In this document: piece after piece, positions 25,696-32,647 of the stretch | Layout: every line of letters begins with the position of its first letter | Numbering within the stretch: the stretch's first letter is position 1 | Source: Hyphomicrobiales bacterium | GTDB taxonomy: Bacteria; Pseudomonadota; Alphaproteobacteria; Rhizobiales; Xanthobacteraceae | Assembly (NCBI GenBank): GCA_017305715.1 | Contig: JAFKKG010000046.1 | Coordinates: 1-40,273, forward strand | Direction: 5' to 3' | Length of the DNA stretch: 40,273 nucleotides | Translations under genes and position numbers: made by a program | The notes under the pieces: generated by a model | Databases searched by the model: none | What the model was told of the DNA's origin: nothing | Seen by the model: only the letters and a program-made list of their open reading frames with translations

Positions 25696-26619
25696 ATGAC
25701 CGACCATGACGACATCGAGCCAGCGCATGGCGCATCTCCGACCGAGCACGTGCTCAGCGAATTGCAGCTCTTTGGCTACCGTCCATTCGAGGATCAGCCT
25801 GATCCCAGACCGCTTCCCGAAGGCAAGATGATCACTGGCGCGGTGGCCGACATCTTCGACGCCCTGGTCGCCACGTTGACCGACACCCGGCTCGAACCGG
25901 ACCTTGAGGATCTGCTCTGGTCGACCGTCAACCTCTTCCATCGTGCCACCGACCGCATCGGACGTCAGCTCGACGACAACGAACAGGCGCAACGCAAGAG
26001 CCAGCGGGAGCAGAACGGCTCGGAGGTGCAGTCGGTCGAACTTGAGCGCCTGACGGCCGAAGGCATCACCTTGATCGAACGTCGTAACTGTCTCGAACTC
26101 TTCCGCGATCAGGCCATCGAACGCTTTGAGGTCCACACTGGTTCGTCCTGGCGCCCTCGGTCGGGATCGCTTGTCAACCATCGCACGCTCACTGCGGCCA
26201 TGATCGACTCTCGGGAGTTCATCGCAGCCAAGCGCCGCGCCGAGACTGAGGTCATGTTGCCGGCAGGGCCAAAGGTCGCTCTCACCGGTGGCCTCGACTT
26301 CAATGATCACCATTTGATCTGGGATCGCCTCGACAAGGTCCACGCCAAGCATCCCGACATGGTCCTCATCCATGGCGGCTCGCCAAAAGGTGCCGAGCTG
26401 ATCGCCTCGAAATGGGCGGCCAGCCGCAAGGTACCCCAGATCGCTTTCAAGCCGGACTGGACCAAGCACGCCAAGGCAGCTCCCTTCAAGCGCAACGACG
26501 CCATGCTTGAACTGATGCCGATCGGCGTCATGCATTTCCCGGGCACGGGAATCCAGGACAATTTCGCCGACAAGGCGAAACGCCTCGGCATCGCCGTCTG
26601 GAAATTCGGCGCCTCGTGA
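25696..26619 (+). CDS. DUF2493 / SLOG-family protein
   Basis: This 307-residue protein has a C-terminal SLOG (YspA, cpYpsA-related) domain from about 195: KVALTGGLDFNDHHLIWDRL with the nucleotide-binding glycine turn, MVLIHGGSPKGAELIASKWA, IAFKPDWTKHAKAAPFKRNDAML and a C-terminal strand IAVWKFGA. SLOG domains bind nucleotides or their derivatives; this class is common on ICEs and plasmids of Rhizobiales. The N-terminal 190 residues are helical and unassigned. AAAGGA is correctly spaced before the ATG. Confidence 0.88.
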   Translation: MTDHDDIEPAHGASPTEHVLSELQLFGYRPFEDQPDPRPLPEGKMITGAVADIFDALVATLTDTRLEPDLEDLLWSTVNLFHRATDRIGRQLDDNEQAQRKSQREQNGSEVQSVELERLTAEGITLIERRNCLELFRDQAIERFEVHTGSSWRPRSGSLVNHRTLTAAMIDSREFIAAKRRAETEVMLPAGPKVALTGGLDFNDHHLIWDRLDKVHAKHPDMVLIHGGSPKGAELIASKWAASRKVPQIAFKPDWTKHAKAAPFKRNDAMLELMPIGVMHFPGTGIQDNFADKAKRLGIAVWKFGAS

Positions 26620-26759
26620 GCGCCGACCTGCCATCTTCCACACCACCGAGGTGGAGTTGCATCGCCGCAACTCCGCCTCGTTTCGATCGCATATCCAAAC
26701 TTGCGCCGTGGTGGTGGTGGAACGCGCAACCATACCCCTTTGCATATGGAGCCACCCCC

Positions 26760-27242
26760 ATGCTCGCCCTTGGACTTCTCCTGAACTTCGCTGGCATCGG
26801 CTTGTTCTGCTGGCTGATCTTCACGCTGGCAGTATACGCTTTGCCATTCTTTGTCGGACTCCACGTCTTCATGATGGCATTGCATGGCGGCGCCGGCATC
26901 CTCGGAGCGCCACTTGTTGGCATTGCCGCCGGCGGGATGACTCTTGCGATCGGTCAAACGGCCTTCGCAATGACACGCTCCGTGATTACCCGTGCCATCG
27001 TTGCCGCCCTGTTTGCGGTTCCGGCGACACTCGCTGGCTATCAGGTCGTATTTGCGATGTCGCAACTCGGCGTGCCGTCATTGGCCTGGCGTGAGATCTT
27101 TGCCTGTCTCGGCGCGGTCTTTATTGGCGGCACGGCGTGGACGAGGTTGACGATCTTCACCGAAACCCGCCCGCTTAATTGGGGCAGGGCAGTCGGGAGC
27201 GATCCTCAACCGGTTCTTACAGCCGCAGCGCATAAGCAATGA
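26760..27242 (+). CDS. Small integral membrane protein (160 aa)
   Basis: It has four or five hydrophobic spans: residues about 1-28, 30-45, 48-75, 80-105 and 113-130, with a short soluble tail. A GGAG nine bases before the ATG at 26760 sets the start; an open extension upstream to 26616 is tryptophan- and proline-rich and not membrane-like. It follows the SLOG gene by 140 bases in the same direction. I do not recognise a family; a membrane partner of the transfer apparatus is possible. Confidence 0.72.
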   Translation: MLALGLLLNFAGIGLFCWLIFTLAVYALPFFVGLHVFMMALHGGAGILGAPLVGIAAGGMTLAIGQTAFAMTRSVITRAIVAALFAVPATLAGYQVVFAMSQLGVPSLAWREIFACLGAVFIGGTAWTRLTIFTETRPLNWGRAVGSDPQPVLTAAAHKQ

Positions 27243-27605
27243 TCCTGCGCCATCTGTCGGTCGAACTTGCCAGCTAAAGCGGCGCACCGAACGCGGGTCC
27301 ACGCACTCGAACGAGAGACAGTCGCGACCTTCCTCGGAGCAATTCGATTAGGTGGCGTTGATTGCGTCCAGCGCACATAGATATGGCGGCCAGAGCCGTT
27401 CGCTCGCGATTGGCTTTGTGCTGACGATACCGCCTATTGCCTCCTTTCGTTTCTTTTCCTACGCCGAACCGTTTCGACCTCTTGCCTGGCCGAACCGAGA
27501 CCCGCCATCTTCTCCCGGACTTGTGGTTCAGCACGCGACGCACGTGGCCTCTGTGATGGCTTGATCTGGCCGAAGACCGGCTACGCCTCGATCGTCTGAG
27601 CCGCA
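27243..27605. other. Intergenic stretch, no gene recognised
   Basis: Open frames on both strands are short and lack ribosome binding sites. Nothing recognisable is seen apart from the start of the DUF736 leader at its right end. Confidence 0.4.
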
Positions 27606-27764
27606 ACGCCGTCGCTTAAGACTTTCTTCCCCTGGGCTAAAGCCCATTCCTCGCGAGGCAAGAAAGTCTCTACGACGGCGTCCTCCGCTGCGCTGCGGCC
27701 CGAGCGGGTGCGTCGCCGATCGTCCTCGGCCTGTAGATCGCCATCGAGGCCGCGGTGGTCGCGG
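27606..27764 (+). promoter_or_regulatory. Structured leader of the DUF736 gene, copy B
   Basis: A two-part perfect stem pairs ACGCCGTCG (27606-27614) with CGACGGCGT (27673-27681), and AGACTTTCTT (27619-27628) with AAGAAAGTCT (27660-27669). Inside is GGGCT-AA-AGCCC (27634-27645). The 3' arm is followed at once by the same CCTCCGCTGC/GCTGCGGCC block as in copy A, then a second block 24/29 identical to copy A. AGGAG eight bases before the DUF736 ATG comes last. Same layout with different stem bases suggests a conserved RNA fold. Confidence 0.7.
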
Positions 27765-27790
27765 GCTCGAAACACAACAGGAGAAGTGAC

Positions 27791-28111
27791 ATGGCTACCA
27801 TCGGTTCTTTCAAGAAGGTCGGCAACGATTTCCAGGGCGAGATCGTCACCCTCAGCCTGCAGGCCAAAGGCGTCCGCATCGTCGCGGAATCCAACCCCTC
27901 CAACGACAAAGCTCCAAGCCACCGAGTCTTTGTTGGCCGGGCCGAGATCGGCGCCGCCTGGTCGAAGCGCTCCGAGGAAGGTCGCGACTATCTCTCGCTC
28001 AAGCTCGACGATCCCTCCTTCAACGCTCCGATCTACGCGAACCTGTTCGACGACGAGGGAGGCGAAGGCTTCACCCTGCTGTGGTCGCGGCCCCGCAAGA
28101 ACGGCGAGTAA
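27791..28111 (+). CDS. DUF736 family protein (106 aa)
   Basis: This has the standard DUF736 form: MATIGSFKKVGNDFQGEI at the start, then VRIVAESNPSNDKAPSHRVF, EIGAAWSKRSEEGRDYLSLKLDDPSF and NAPIYANLFDDEGGEGFTLLWSR. It is a small beta-rich protein found on most Rhizobiales ICEs and plasmids; its function is unknown. An AGGAG at correct spacing fixes the start, 12 codons inside a longer open frame. A terminator hairpin follows the stop, so it ends its transcription unit. Confidence 0.93.
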   Translation: MATIGSFKKVGNDFQGEIVTLSLQAKGVRIVAESNPSNDKAPSHRVFVGRAEIGAAWSKRSEEGRDYLSLKLDDPSFNAPIYANLFDDEGGEGFTLLWSRPRKNGE

Positions 28112-28126
28112 GCTCGCTCCCGACTG

Positions 28127-28150
28127 CCCCGCCCGAACAATCGGGCGGGG
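28127..28150 (+). terminator. Terminator hairpin after DUF736 gene
   Basis: CCCCGCCCGA (28127-28136) and TCGGGCGGGG (28141-28150) form a perfect 10-bp stem with an ACAA loop, followed by CTTTCGATGT. The stem is strong but the T run is short. Confidence 0.7.
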
Positions 28151-28279
28151 CTTTCGATGTAACCGGAGCAGCTTTCGGCCGCGCTGCAACAACACGGAAT
28201 CCGCAATGGCCGGCTCACGGCAAAGACGACCTTGACGTCAGCCATGGCCCTATAAAATGAAGCTGGACATCCATCCAAG

Positions 28280-28296
28280 ACGACTATTATAGTCGT
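28280..28296. promoter_or_regulatory. Palindrome upstream of the XRE regulator gene
   Basis: ACGACTA-TTA-TAGTCGT is perfect with 7-bp arms, 41 bases before the regulator start. Its size and position fit an operator for a dimeric HTH repressor, or a site overlapping the promoter. Confidence 0.6.
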
Positions 28297-28323
28297 TTCC
28301 GTAGCGTTCTGTCCGCCGGTTGT

Positions 28324-28349
28324 GGATGTGATCATGCATGATCACATCC
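28324..28349. promoter_or_regulatory. 26-bp perfect palindrome over the regulator start codon
   Basis: GGATGTGATCATG (28324-28336) is followed directly by its reverse complement CATGATCACATCC (28337-28349). The ATG of the XRE gene (28338) lies inside. A DNA operator for autorepression fits best; the mRNA hairpin would also block the start codon. Confidence 0.75.
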
Positions 28350-28604
28350 CGCCAGGTGCGGGCCGCACGCGCGCTTCTTGGTTGGACTCAGGAGACGCTC
28401 GCTGACAAGGCCTTGGTTGCTTTAACGGCACTGAAGCGCTTCGAGTCCGAAAACGGACTTCAGGTGCGCGAGGACACGCGCGATCGCGTTCGCGCTGCCC
28501 TTGAGGCATCCGGAGTCATGTTTCTGGTATCGGAGCGCGGCGAAGGAGTGATGCTGGTCCGCAAGCCGGAGGTCGCTCGCAAGCCCGCCCGAAGGCGAAC
28601 TTAG
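28338..28604 (+). CDS. qseC: XRE/Cro-CI-family regulator, QseC-like (88 aa)
   Basis: The helix-turn-helix occupies about residues 3-60: SRQVRAARALLGWTQETLAD, ALVALTALKRFESENGL, then TRDRVRAALEASGVMFL. The C-terminal tail is basic (RKPARRRT). In ICEMlSymR7A a small HTH protein, QseC, controls the antiactivator QseM; here the next gene encodes a QseM-like DUF2285 protein, and two palindromes lie at the promoter. There is no clear ribosome binding site, so a leaderless mRNA is possible. The QseC name rests on context, not on a sequence comparison. Confidence 0.75.
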   Translation: MITSRQVRAARALLGWTQETLADKALVALTALKRFESENGLQVREDTRDRVRAALEASGVMFLVSERGEGVMLVRKPEVARKPARRRT

Positions 28605-28631
28605 AAAACGGCACCCTGCATGCGAGCGAGA

Positions 28632-28653
28632 TGTCAGCGAAATCCTGCTGACA
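28632..28653 (+). promoter_or_regulatory. Hairpin between qseC-like and qseM-like genes
   Basis: TGTCAGC (28632-28638) and GCTGACA (28647-28653) pair perfectly around an 8-base loop. An A6 run follows shortly after. It could be a weak terminator on the other strand, or an operator. Confidence 0.4.
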
Positions 28654-28735
28654 GGCTCAAAAAAGGGGCTAAAGTTGGTCCGCTTGATCGTTGCGGTTGG
28701 CAGCAACTAAGAATCATTCGTTTTGTGACGCACGC

Positions 28736-29023
28736 ATGAAAAAACCTCCGCGGGATCCAGACGTTGCCGATCTTGCGCCGACGGATTCAGTGCTCACGGT
28801 CTACGACGAAGAGCACATCATTACTTATTTGCGCATGCTCGATGCGGATAAGGAGGGGGCCGACTGGCGTGAAGTGACGCAAGTCGTGCTGCACATCAAT
28901 CCAGAGCTTGAGCCTGATCGCGCGAGACGAGCGTTCGACAGCCACCTGACCCGTGCAAAATGGATGACAGAGCATGGATATCGCCACTTGCTTCGTGGCG
29001 GAGCATCAAATCCAAATCTCTGA
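28736..29023 (+). CDS. qseM: DUF2285 protein, QseM-like antiactivator (95 aa)
   Basis: The DUF2285 fold, a helix-turn-helix variant, fills the protein: VLTVYDEEHIITYLRMLD, GADWREVTQVVLHINPELEPD, RARRAFDSHLTRAKWMTEHG and YRHLLRGG. In ICEMlSymR7A the DUF2285 protein QseM binds and blocks both TraR and FseA and so keeps transfer off in most cells. Its place here, between a QseC-like gene and an FseA-like gene, fits that role. The ATG at 28736 has no strong ribosome binding site; a TTG at 28691 is the alternative. Confidence 0.8.
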   Translation: MKKPPRDPDVADLAPTDSVLTVYDEEHIITYLRMLDADKEGADWREVTQVVLHINPELEPDRARRAFDSHLTRAKWMTEHGYRHLLRGGASNPNL

Positions 29024-29165
29024 ACACATCGTGAAATAATTTTCTCACGGATGTTTGGTGTCGCTCCACTGCATCGCGTGATGCACGCTTAGGGACTAGC
29101 TTCAACCAGAGCTTGTTAGAATTATGCCGCCGCTGGCGCGGCAGCTCAGGTTTGGGGACGAGTAC

Positions 29166-29940
29166 ATGCCAAAGTTCAACTGGAGATCCTTGGACGACAC
29201 TTACTACGACCACATCGAACAAGCCGAAATGACCGGAATGGCGTGGGAATGCCTGCGCCGCAACGCGTCGTTCGAACGAGATTATCAGACGATCTCATCG
29301 TCAGATCGAACTTTGAGCGGCCGAATCCGGCAGCACTGGGGGTTGGTTTTTCGCAGCTGATCCCGATCGATCCTTCCTCGAACAGACAATCTTCTGGGCT
29401 CCCGAGGCCGTGCCGACGATTGTGCCGGTCCGTCCGGCGTCGCCTGTCGAGCCGGCTACACACGTCAGGCTGGATCTCAGCGAGCTGGACGAAAGTCAAT
29501 TTCGGCAAGGCCCGGATGGCTGGCACGCTGTGTTATCTTTGCGCGGCGTAGAGCATCGTATTTGGTTTAAGGAAGCGCCGATCATCGCCGCAGCCTACAC
29601 CGTCGAATTGCCACTCGACCGCGACTTCGAATTCAGGGCGGGCGCCGGTATTCGCTTGTGGAGAGGGCTCAATGGCCGGCCGCAGGGCGCGCCTCCGCAC
29701 GCGATTTCGGCATATCGCCGGCGGCGAATAGCACTCGCCTTGCGGGCGGCGGATGCAAGCACCGACGGCGCTACCTATCGCGAAATCGCCGAAGTGCTGT
29801 TACCCGCCCAACGTATTTCCGAGCGGGAATGGCCAACGCACGAACTGCGGGATCAGATCATCCGTTTGGTCAAGACTGGATTCGCTTTGGTGCAGGGCGG
29901 CTACCGCGCTTTGCTAAGGCCGCCTCCGCGAGAAAAATAA
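29166..29940 (+). CDS. fseA: FseA-like DUF2285 activator made by +1 ribosomal frameshift
   Basis: Two frames make one protein. Frame 1 (29166-29360) reads MPKFNWRSLDD, MTGMAWECLRRNASFERDY and RIRQHWGLVF, then two codons and TGA. The +1 frame continues without a start codon as AADPDRSFLEQTIFWAPEAV and ends at 29940 with REWPTHELRDQIIRLVKTG and FALVQGGYRALLR, the DUF2285 end motif. Read-through at TTT-C (29349-29352) joins WGLVF to AADP, the junction expected in unsplit DUF2285 proteins, giving about 257 residues. In ICEMlSymR7A, FseA is made from two such genes by programmed +1 frameshifting and activates rdfS. GGGGA before 29166 supports that start; an ATG at 29124 is possible. Confidence 0.83.
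29349..29352 (+). other. Probable +1 programmed frameshift site
   Basis: The zero frame is GTT TTT CGC AGC TGA; slipping one base at TTT-C gives TTC GCA GCT GAT. The Phe tRNA can re-pair on TTC, the stronger codon, and the stop is only two codons away. The protein motif continues exactly across this point. Confidence 0.7.
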
Positions 29941-29951
29941 TCCGCTTGTCA

Positions 29952-29974
29952 GGGGGTATCGAAAATGCACCCCC
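29952..29974. promoter_or_regulatory. Inverted repeat upstream of the rdfS-like gene
   Basis: GGGGGT (29952-29957) and ACCCCC (29969-29974) are separated by 11 bases, 100 bases before the excisionase start. One helical turn between the arms suggests a dimer site; FseA would be the expected activator. Confidence 0.4.
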
Positions 29975-30073
29975 CAATCTTCGCCATCCCGGTTTGAGGT
30001 TTTCTTCCTCCATGGTGTCCGCCGACCCGCCGGTGATCGCGCTGGCGTGCCAGACGACCATGGAGCCCCTCAT

Positions 30074-30352
30074 ATGCCTGATCCGAACGCCGCTCTGCCG
30101 CCACGGTACTTGCGAACTGCGGAGGCCGCGCGATTCCTTGGCCTTTCACCTCGCACTTTGGAAAAACACCGCATTTACGGCACCGGTCCAGTCTATCGCA
30201 AAATCGGCGCCCGCGTTGTCTATGCAATTGCCGATCTCAACGCATGGGCCGACCTCGGCACCAAAACCTCAACCAGCGATCCCGGCGTCGGCACAGTGCT
30301 GCCGGCGAAGCGGCACGCTCCCATTCCTTATGCAGGAAAGGAGCGGCGCTGA
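30074..30352 (+). CDS. rdfS: AlpA/MerR-like excisionase, RdfS-like (92 aa)
   Basis: It has a small winged-helix DNA-binding domain of the AlpA/excisionase type: PRYLRTAEAARFLGLSPRTL, EKHRIYGTGPVYRKIGARVV, YAIADLNAWADLG, then a basic tail PAKRHAPIPYAGKERR. In ICEMlSymR7A the recombination directionality factor RdfS has this form and is the target of FseA. Here it follows the FseA-like gene and leads the DUF2840-traF-transglycosylase-relaxase genes. GGAG eight bases before ATG 30074 sets the start. It drives the integrase toward excision; the integrase itself is outside the window. Confidence 0.82.
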   Translation: MPDPNAALPPRYLRTAEAARFLGLSPRTLEKHRIYGTGPVYRKIGARVVYAIADLNAWADLGTKTSTSDPGVGTVLPAKRHAPIPYAGKERR

Positions 30353-30355
30353 CCC

Positions 30356-30871
30356 ATGAAGACACACCCTTATGCTCCCAACAGCCATTCAACGAACGAG
30401 GCCGGCGCGGGCGATCTCACGACGGTTGAACTTCTCTGGCTCGAAAAGCGCATCGAGAACCGCGTTCGCTTCGGTCGAGCCGTTTCAGAGAAGATTCTGG
30501 ACCGCAATCGGCGCGTTCTGTCGTTCTCCCCCGGCAGTATCTTTGCGTTCGTGCGTTGGACATCCAACGACTTCGGAACCGTCTTATCCCGTATCGATAT
30601 CCTACGCGCCGTGACACCCGGGCAGCCGTACTCGACCGTGCCCTGGATCACGTCAGGTGGTGAAAGCCTGTTGCGATTGTCCGGCTGGCCCAAAGTCGAA
30701 CGTGTTCTGCAATTGATCGATTTTGTCGAGGCCCTCGGCATCGATCCTGCCGACGCTGCGCCTGACTATTGGCACCACGTTCACAACCGCTTGTCGGTCA
30801 ATGAAACACCTCGGCCATATACGCGATCCCGTCATCAAGCCTGGCTCCATCGGCGGAGGGTGATGTCATGA
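30356..30871 (+). CDS. DUF2840 family protein
   Basis: This 171-residue protein has the usual DUF2840 signs: TTVELLWLEKRIENRVRFGR, DRNRRVLSFSPGSIFAFVRW, FGTVLSRIDILRAVTPGQPY and GGESLLRLSGWPKVERVLQL. The family is found almost only next to traF in ICEs and plasmids of alphaproteobacteria; its role is unknown. It starts three bases after the rdfS stop and overlaps traF by four bases, so it belongs to one operon. Confidence 0.9.
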   Translation: MKTHPYAPNSHSTNEAGAGDLTTVELLWLEKRIENRVRFGRAVSEKILDRNRRVLSFSPGSIFAFVRWTSNDFGTVLSRIDILRAVTPGQPYSTVPWITSGGESLLRLSGWPKVERVLQLIDFVEALGIDPADAAPDYWHHVHNRLSVNETPRPYTRSRHQAWLHRRRVMS

Positions 30872-31377
30872 ATATCCGGTGCGCGACAGTTTTCACGACA
30901 ATTGCAGCAGCGGGTCTTGTCCTCTCGACGCTCGGCGGAGTGACGCCGTACTACATATGGAATGCGTCAAATAGCGTTCCGATCGGCCTGTATCGCGTTC
31001 AACCTGTGACACGGCTGACTGTCACTGAACTCGTCGCCGTGCAGCCCCCCGATCTTCTCGCTGCGTTTCTCGACCTCAACGGCTATCTGCCGAATGGCGT
31101 CCCCATGCTCAAGCGCGTGCTGGCGCTTCCTGGACAAACGGTCTGCAGAAATGGCGCAATGGTCGCCGTCGATGGCATCGATGTCGGCGAGGCATACGAA
31201 CGCGACCGACGAGGCCGTCCGCTTCCAGTCTGGCACGGATGCCGCGTGATCGCTGATGGCGATGTCTTTGTCATGAACTGGCAGTCCGCCAACTCGCTCG
31301 ACGGTCGATACTTTGGACCGCTGCCTGATTCCGCGGTCATTGGCAGGGCGGTACCTGTGTGGACGGACGAGGAGTGA
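30868..31377 (+). CDS. traF: TraF-like S26 signal peptidase
   Basis: This 169-residue protein has an N-terminal membrane anchor (about 5-28). The catalytic serine lies in ASNSVPIGLYRVQP (Ser36), and the catalytic lysine in VPMLKRVLALPGQTV (Lys82). The box GDVFVMNWQSANSLDGRYFGPL ends the fold. TraF peptidases process conjugative pilin, for example by cyclising TrbC. It overlaps DUF2840 upstream, and the transglycosylase start follows three bases after its stop. Confidence 0.92.
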   Translation: MNIRCATVFTTIAAAGLVLSTLGGVTPYYIWNASNSVPIGLYRVQPVTRLTVTELVAVQPPDLLAAFLDLNGYLPNGVPMLKRVLALPGQTVCRNGAMVAVDGIDVGEAYERDRRGRPLPVWHGCRVIADGDVFVMNWQSANSLDGRYFGPLPDSAVIGRAVPVWTDEE

Positions 31378-31379
31378 TC

Positions 31380-32132
31380 ATGCGCGACGTGCACGCTTCT
31401 TCAGCCGATTACCGGTGTCCCAAGCCGCCTCTGATCTTCCCCTTCCGGCCAACCCTGGCAACCTGTGAACCTTCGCCCCATCTGCAACGGAAGAGTTCTG
31501 TACGAGCGACGACGGACCCGATTACACGGTTCCGTTCGCTCCGAACAATCGCGCGCATCATCGTCGCGATCGTGCCGTTCGTGTGCCAAATCGCCGGCTT
31601 GACGCTCTTTGAATCGGGCGCGCGCGCACAAATCGCAGGGCGTTCTGAAGCGGTCGATCGGTTCGCTAAATTCATCGAGGAGGCGTCCGGTCGCTTCGCC
31701 GTCCCGGCGCACTGGATCCGTGCTGTAATGCAGATTGAGAGTACCGGGGACGAGCACGCAATCTCGTCTCGGGGCGCAATGGGTTTGATGCAACTCATGC
31801 CCGGCACCTGGGTCCAGCTCAGCGTTCGCTATGGTCTCGGTCTAGATCCTTTCGATCCACACGACAACATTATGGCAGGCAGCGCCTACCTGAAGGAGAT
31901 GCACGATCGCTTCGGGTCGGCGGGCTTCCTTGCGGCCTACCACGCAGGTCCGGCACGGTACGAGCAGCACCTTACGACAGGCCAGGTGCTTCCACCGGAA
32001 ACCACCGCCTACGTTACGGCCGTCACGCCATTGCTTGGTGACGGACAGGGCGAACACACCGCATTTCGCATCAAGCGTGCAATTCCTTGGCGGGAAGCAC
32101 CGTTGTTTGTTGACCGCACAGATGCGCGATGA
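31380..32132 (+). CDS. Lytic transglycosylase of the transfer system
   Basis: This 250-residue protein has a long N-terminal tail and then a hydrophobic span at about 55-80 ending in GARAQ, which looks like a signal or anchor. The SLT domain spans about 88-215: FAVPAHWIRAVMQIEST with catalytic Glu120, SSRGAMGLMQLMPGTW, YGLGLDPFDPHDNIMAGSAY and GFLAAYHAGPARYE. It should open peptidoglycan for the mating channel in the periplasm. GAGGAG before the ATG at 31380 sets the start. Confidence 0.9.
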   Translation: MRDVHASSADYRCPKPPLIFPFRPTLATCEPSPHLQRKSSVRATTDPITRFRSLRTIARIIVAIVPFVCQIAGLTLFESGARAQIAGRSEAVDRFAKFIEEASGRFAVPAHWIRAVMQIESTGDEHAISSRGAMGLMQLMPGTWVQLSVRYGLGLDPFDPHDNIMAGSAYLKEMHDRFGSAGFLAAYHAGPARYEQHLTTGQVLPPETTAYVTAVTPLLGDGQGEHTAFRIKRAIPWREAPLFVDRTDAR

Positions 32133-32647
32133 ACGACAGTGGGTCTGCACTCAACATGCTGCCATTCTGCAATTTACCTGTGAGCTCTCGGCGTTTTTCT
32201 GCGCGCCGAAGGACTTTCCGCTGATCCGCTCGTGCGCCAATCATGTGAGGATTGTTAGCCATGACTGAAAGTGCATCCTGTCGTATGCCGCTGTGCGTTC
32301 TTGGAAGATTGCAGCCCGGGAATCGGGCGCGGGAGACGAGAGACCGACGAGGGCAAGATAAAGCGAACTGGCGTTCGCGAACTCGCCGACCATCATCGGT
32401 CGAGAAGTGTTTGTCTGCACATTGGTTTTTGAAACTGCCACGGCTGGCGGTCAACGACATTCGATTGAAGCCGGCTGGCGGCTTTCGAGTTTTGCGATGG
32501 ATTTCAACGAACTAAGCGACGGCGGTCCCGAACTTCGATCAGCAGAGTTTCTGCTTTTCGTTCGATATCGCGCGCTTCGTTGCGACTATCTGCGATCGAC
32601 GTGTTCCGACACTTGCGTGGGCCGGATCCGACGAGGATCGTCTGCTC
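32133..32647. other. 515-bp non-coding stretch, candidate oriT region
   Basis: No convincing gene is present. Several inverted repeats are clustered before the relaxase gene: GCGAAC/GTTCGC (32363-32368 and 32373-32378) overlapping the palindrome GTTCGCGAAC (32373-32382), AAGCCG/CGGCTT (32468-32484), and AGCAGA/TCTGCT (32541-32555) followed by TTTT. An origin of transfer beside its relaxase gene is the rule, so the nic site probably lies here; no nic motif could be fixed. Confidence 0.4.

Noticed and set aside
25348-26745. 465-codon open frame on the minus strand
   Set aside because: It is antisense to the SLOG gene and its structured leader; composition is not protein-like.
27581-28195. 204-codon open frame on the minus strand
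   Set aside because: It covers the DUF736 gene, its leader and its terminator; DUF736 is certain.
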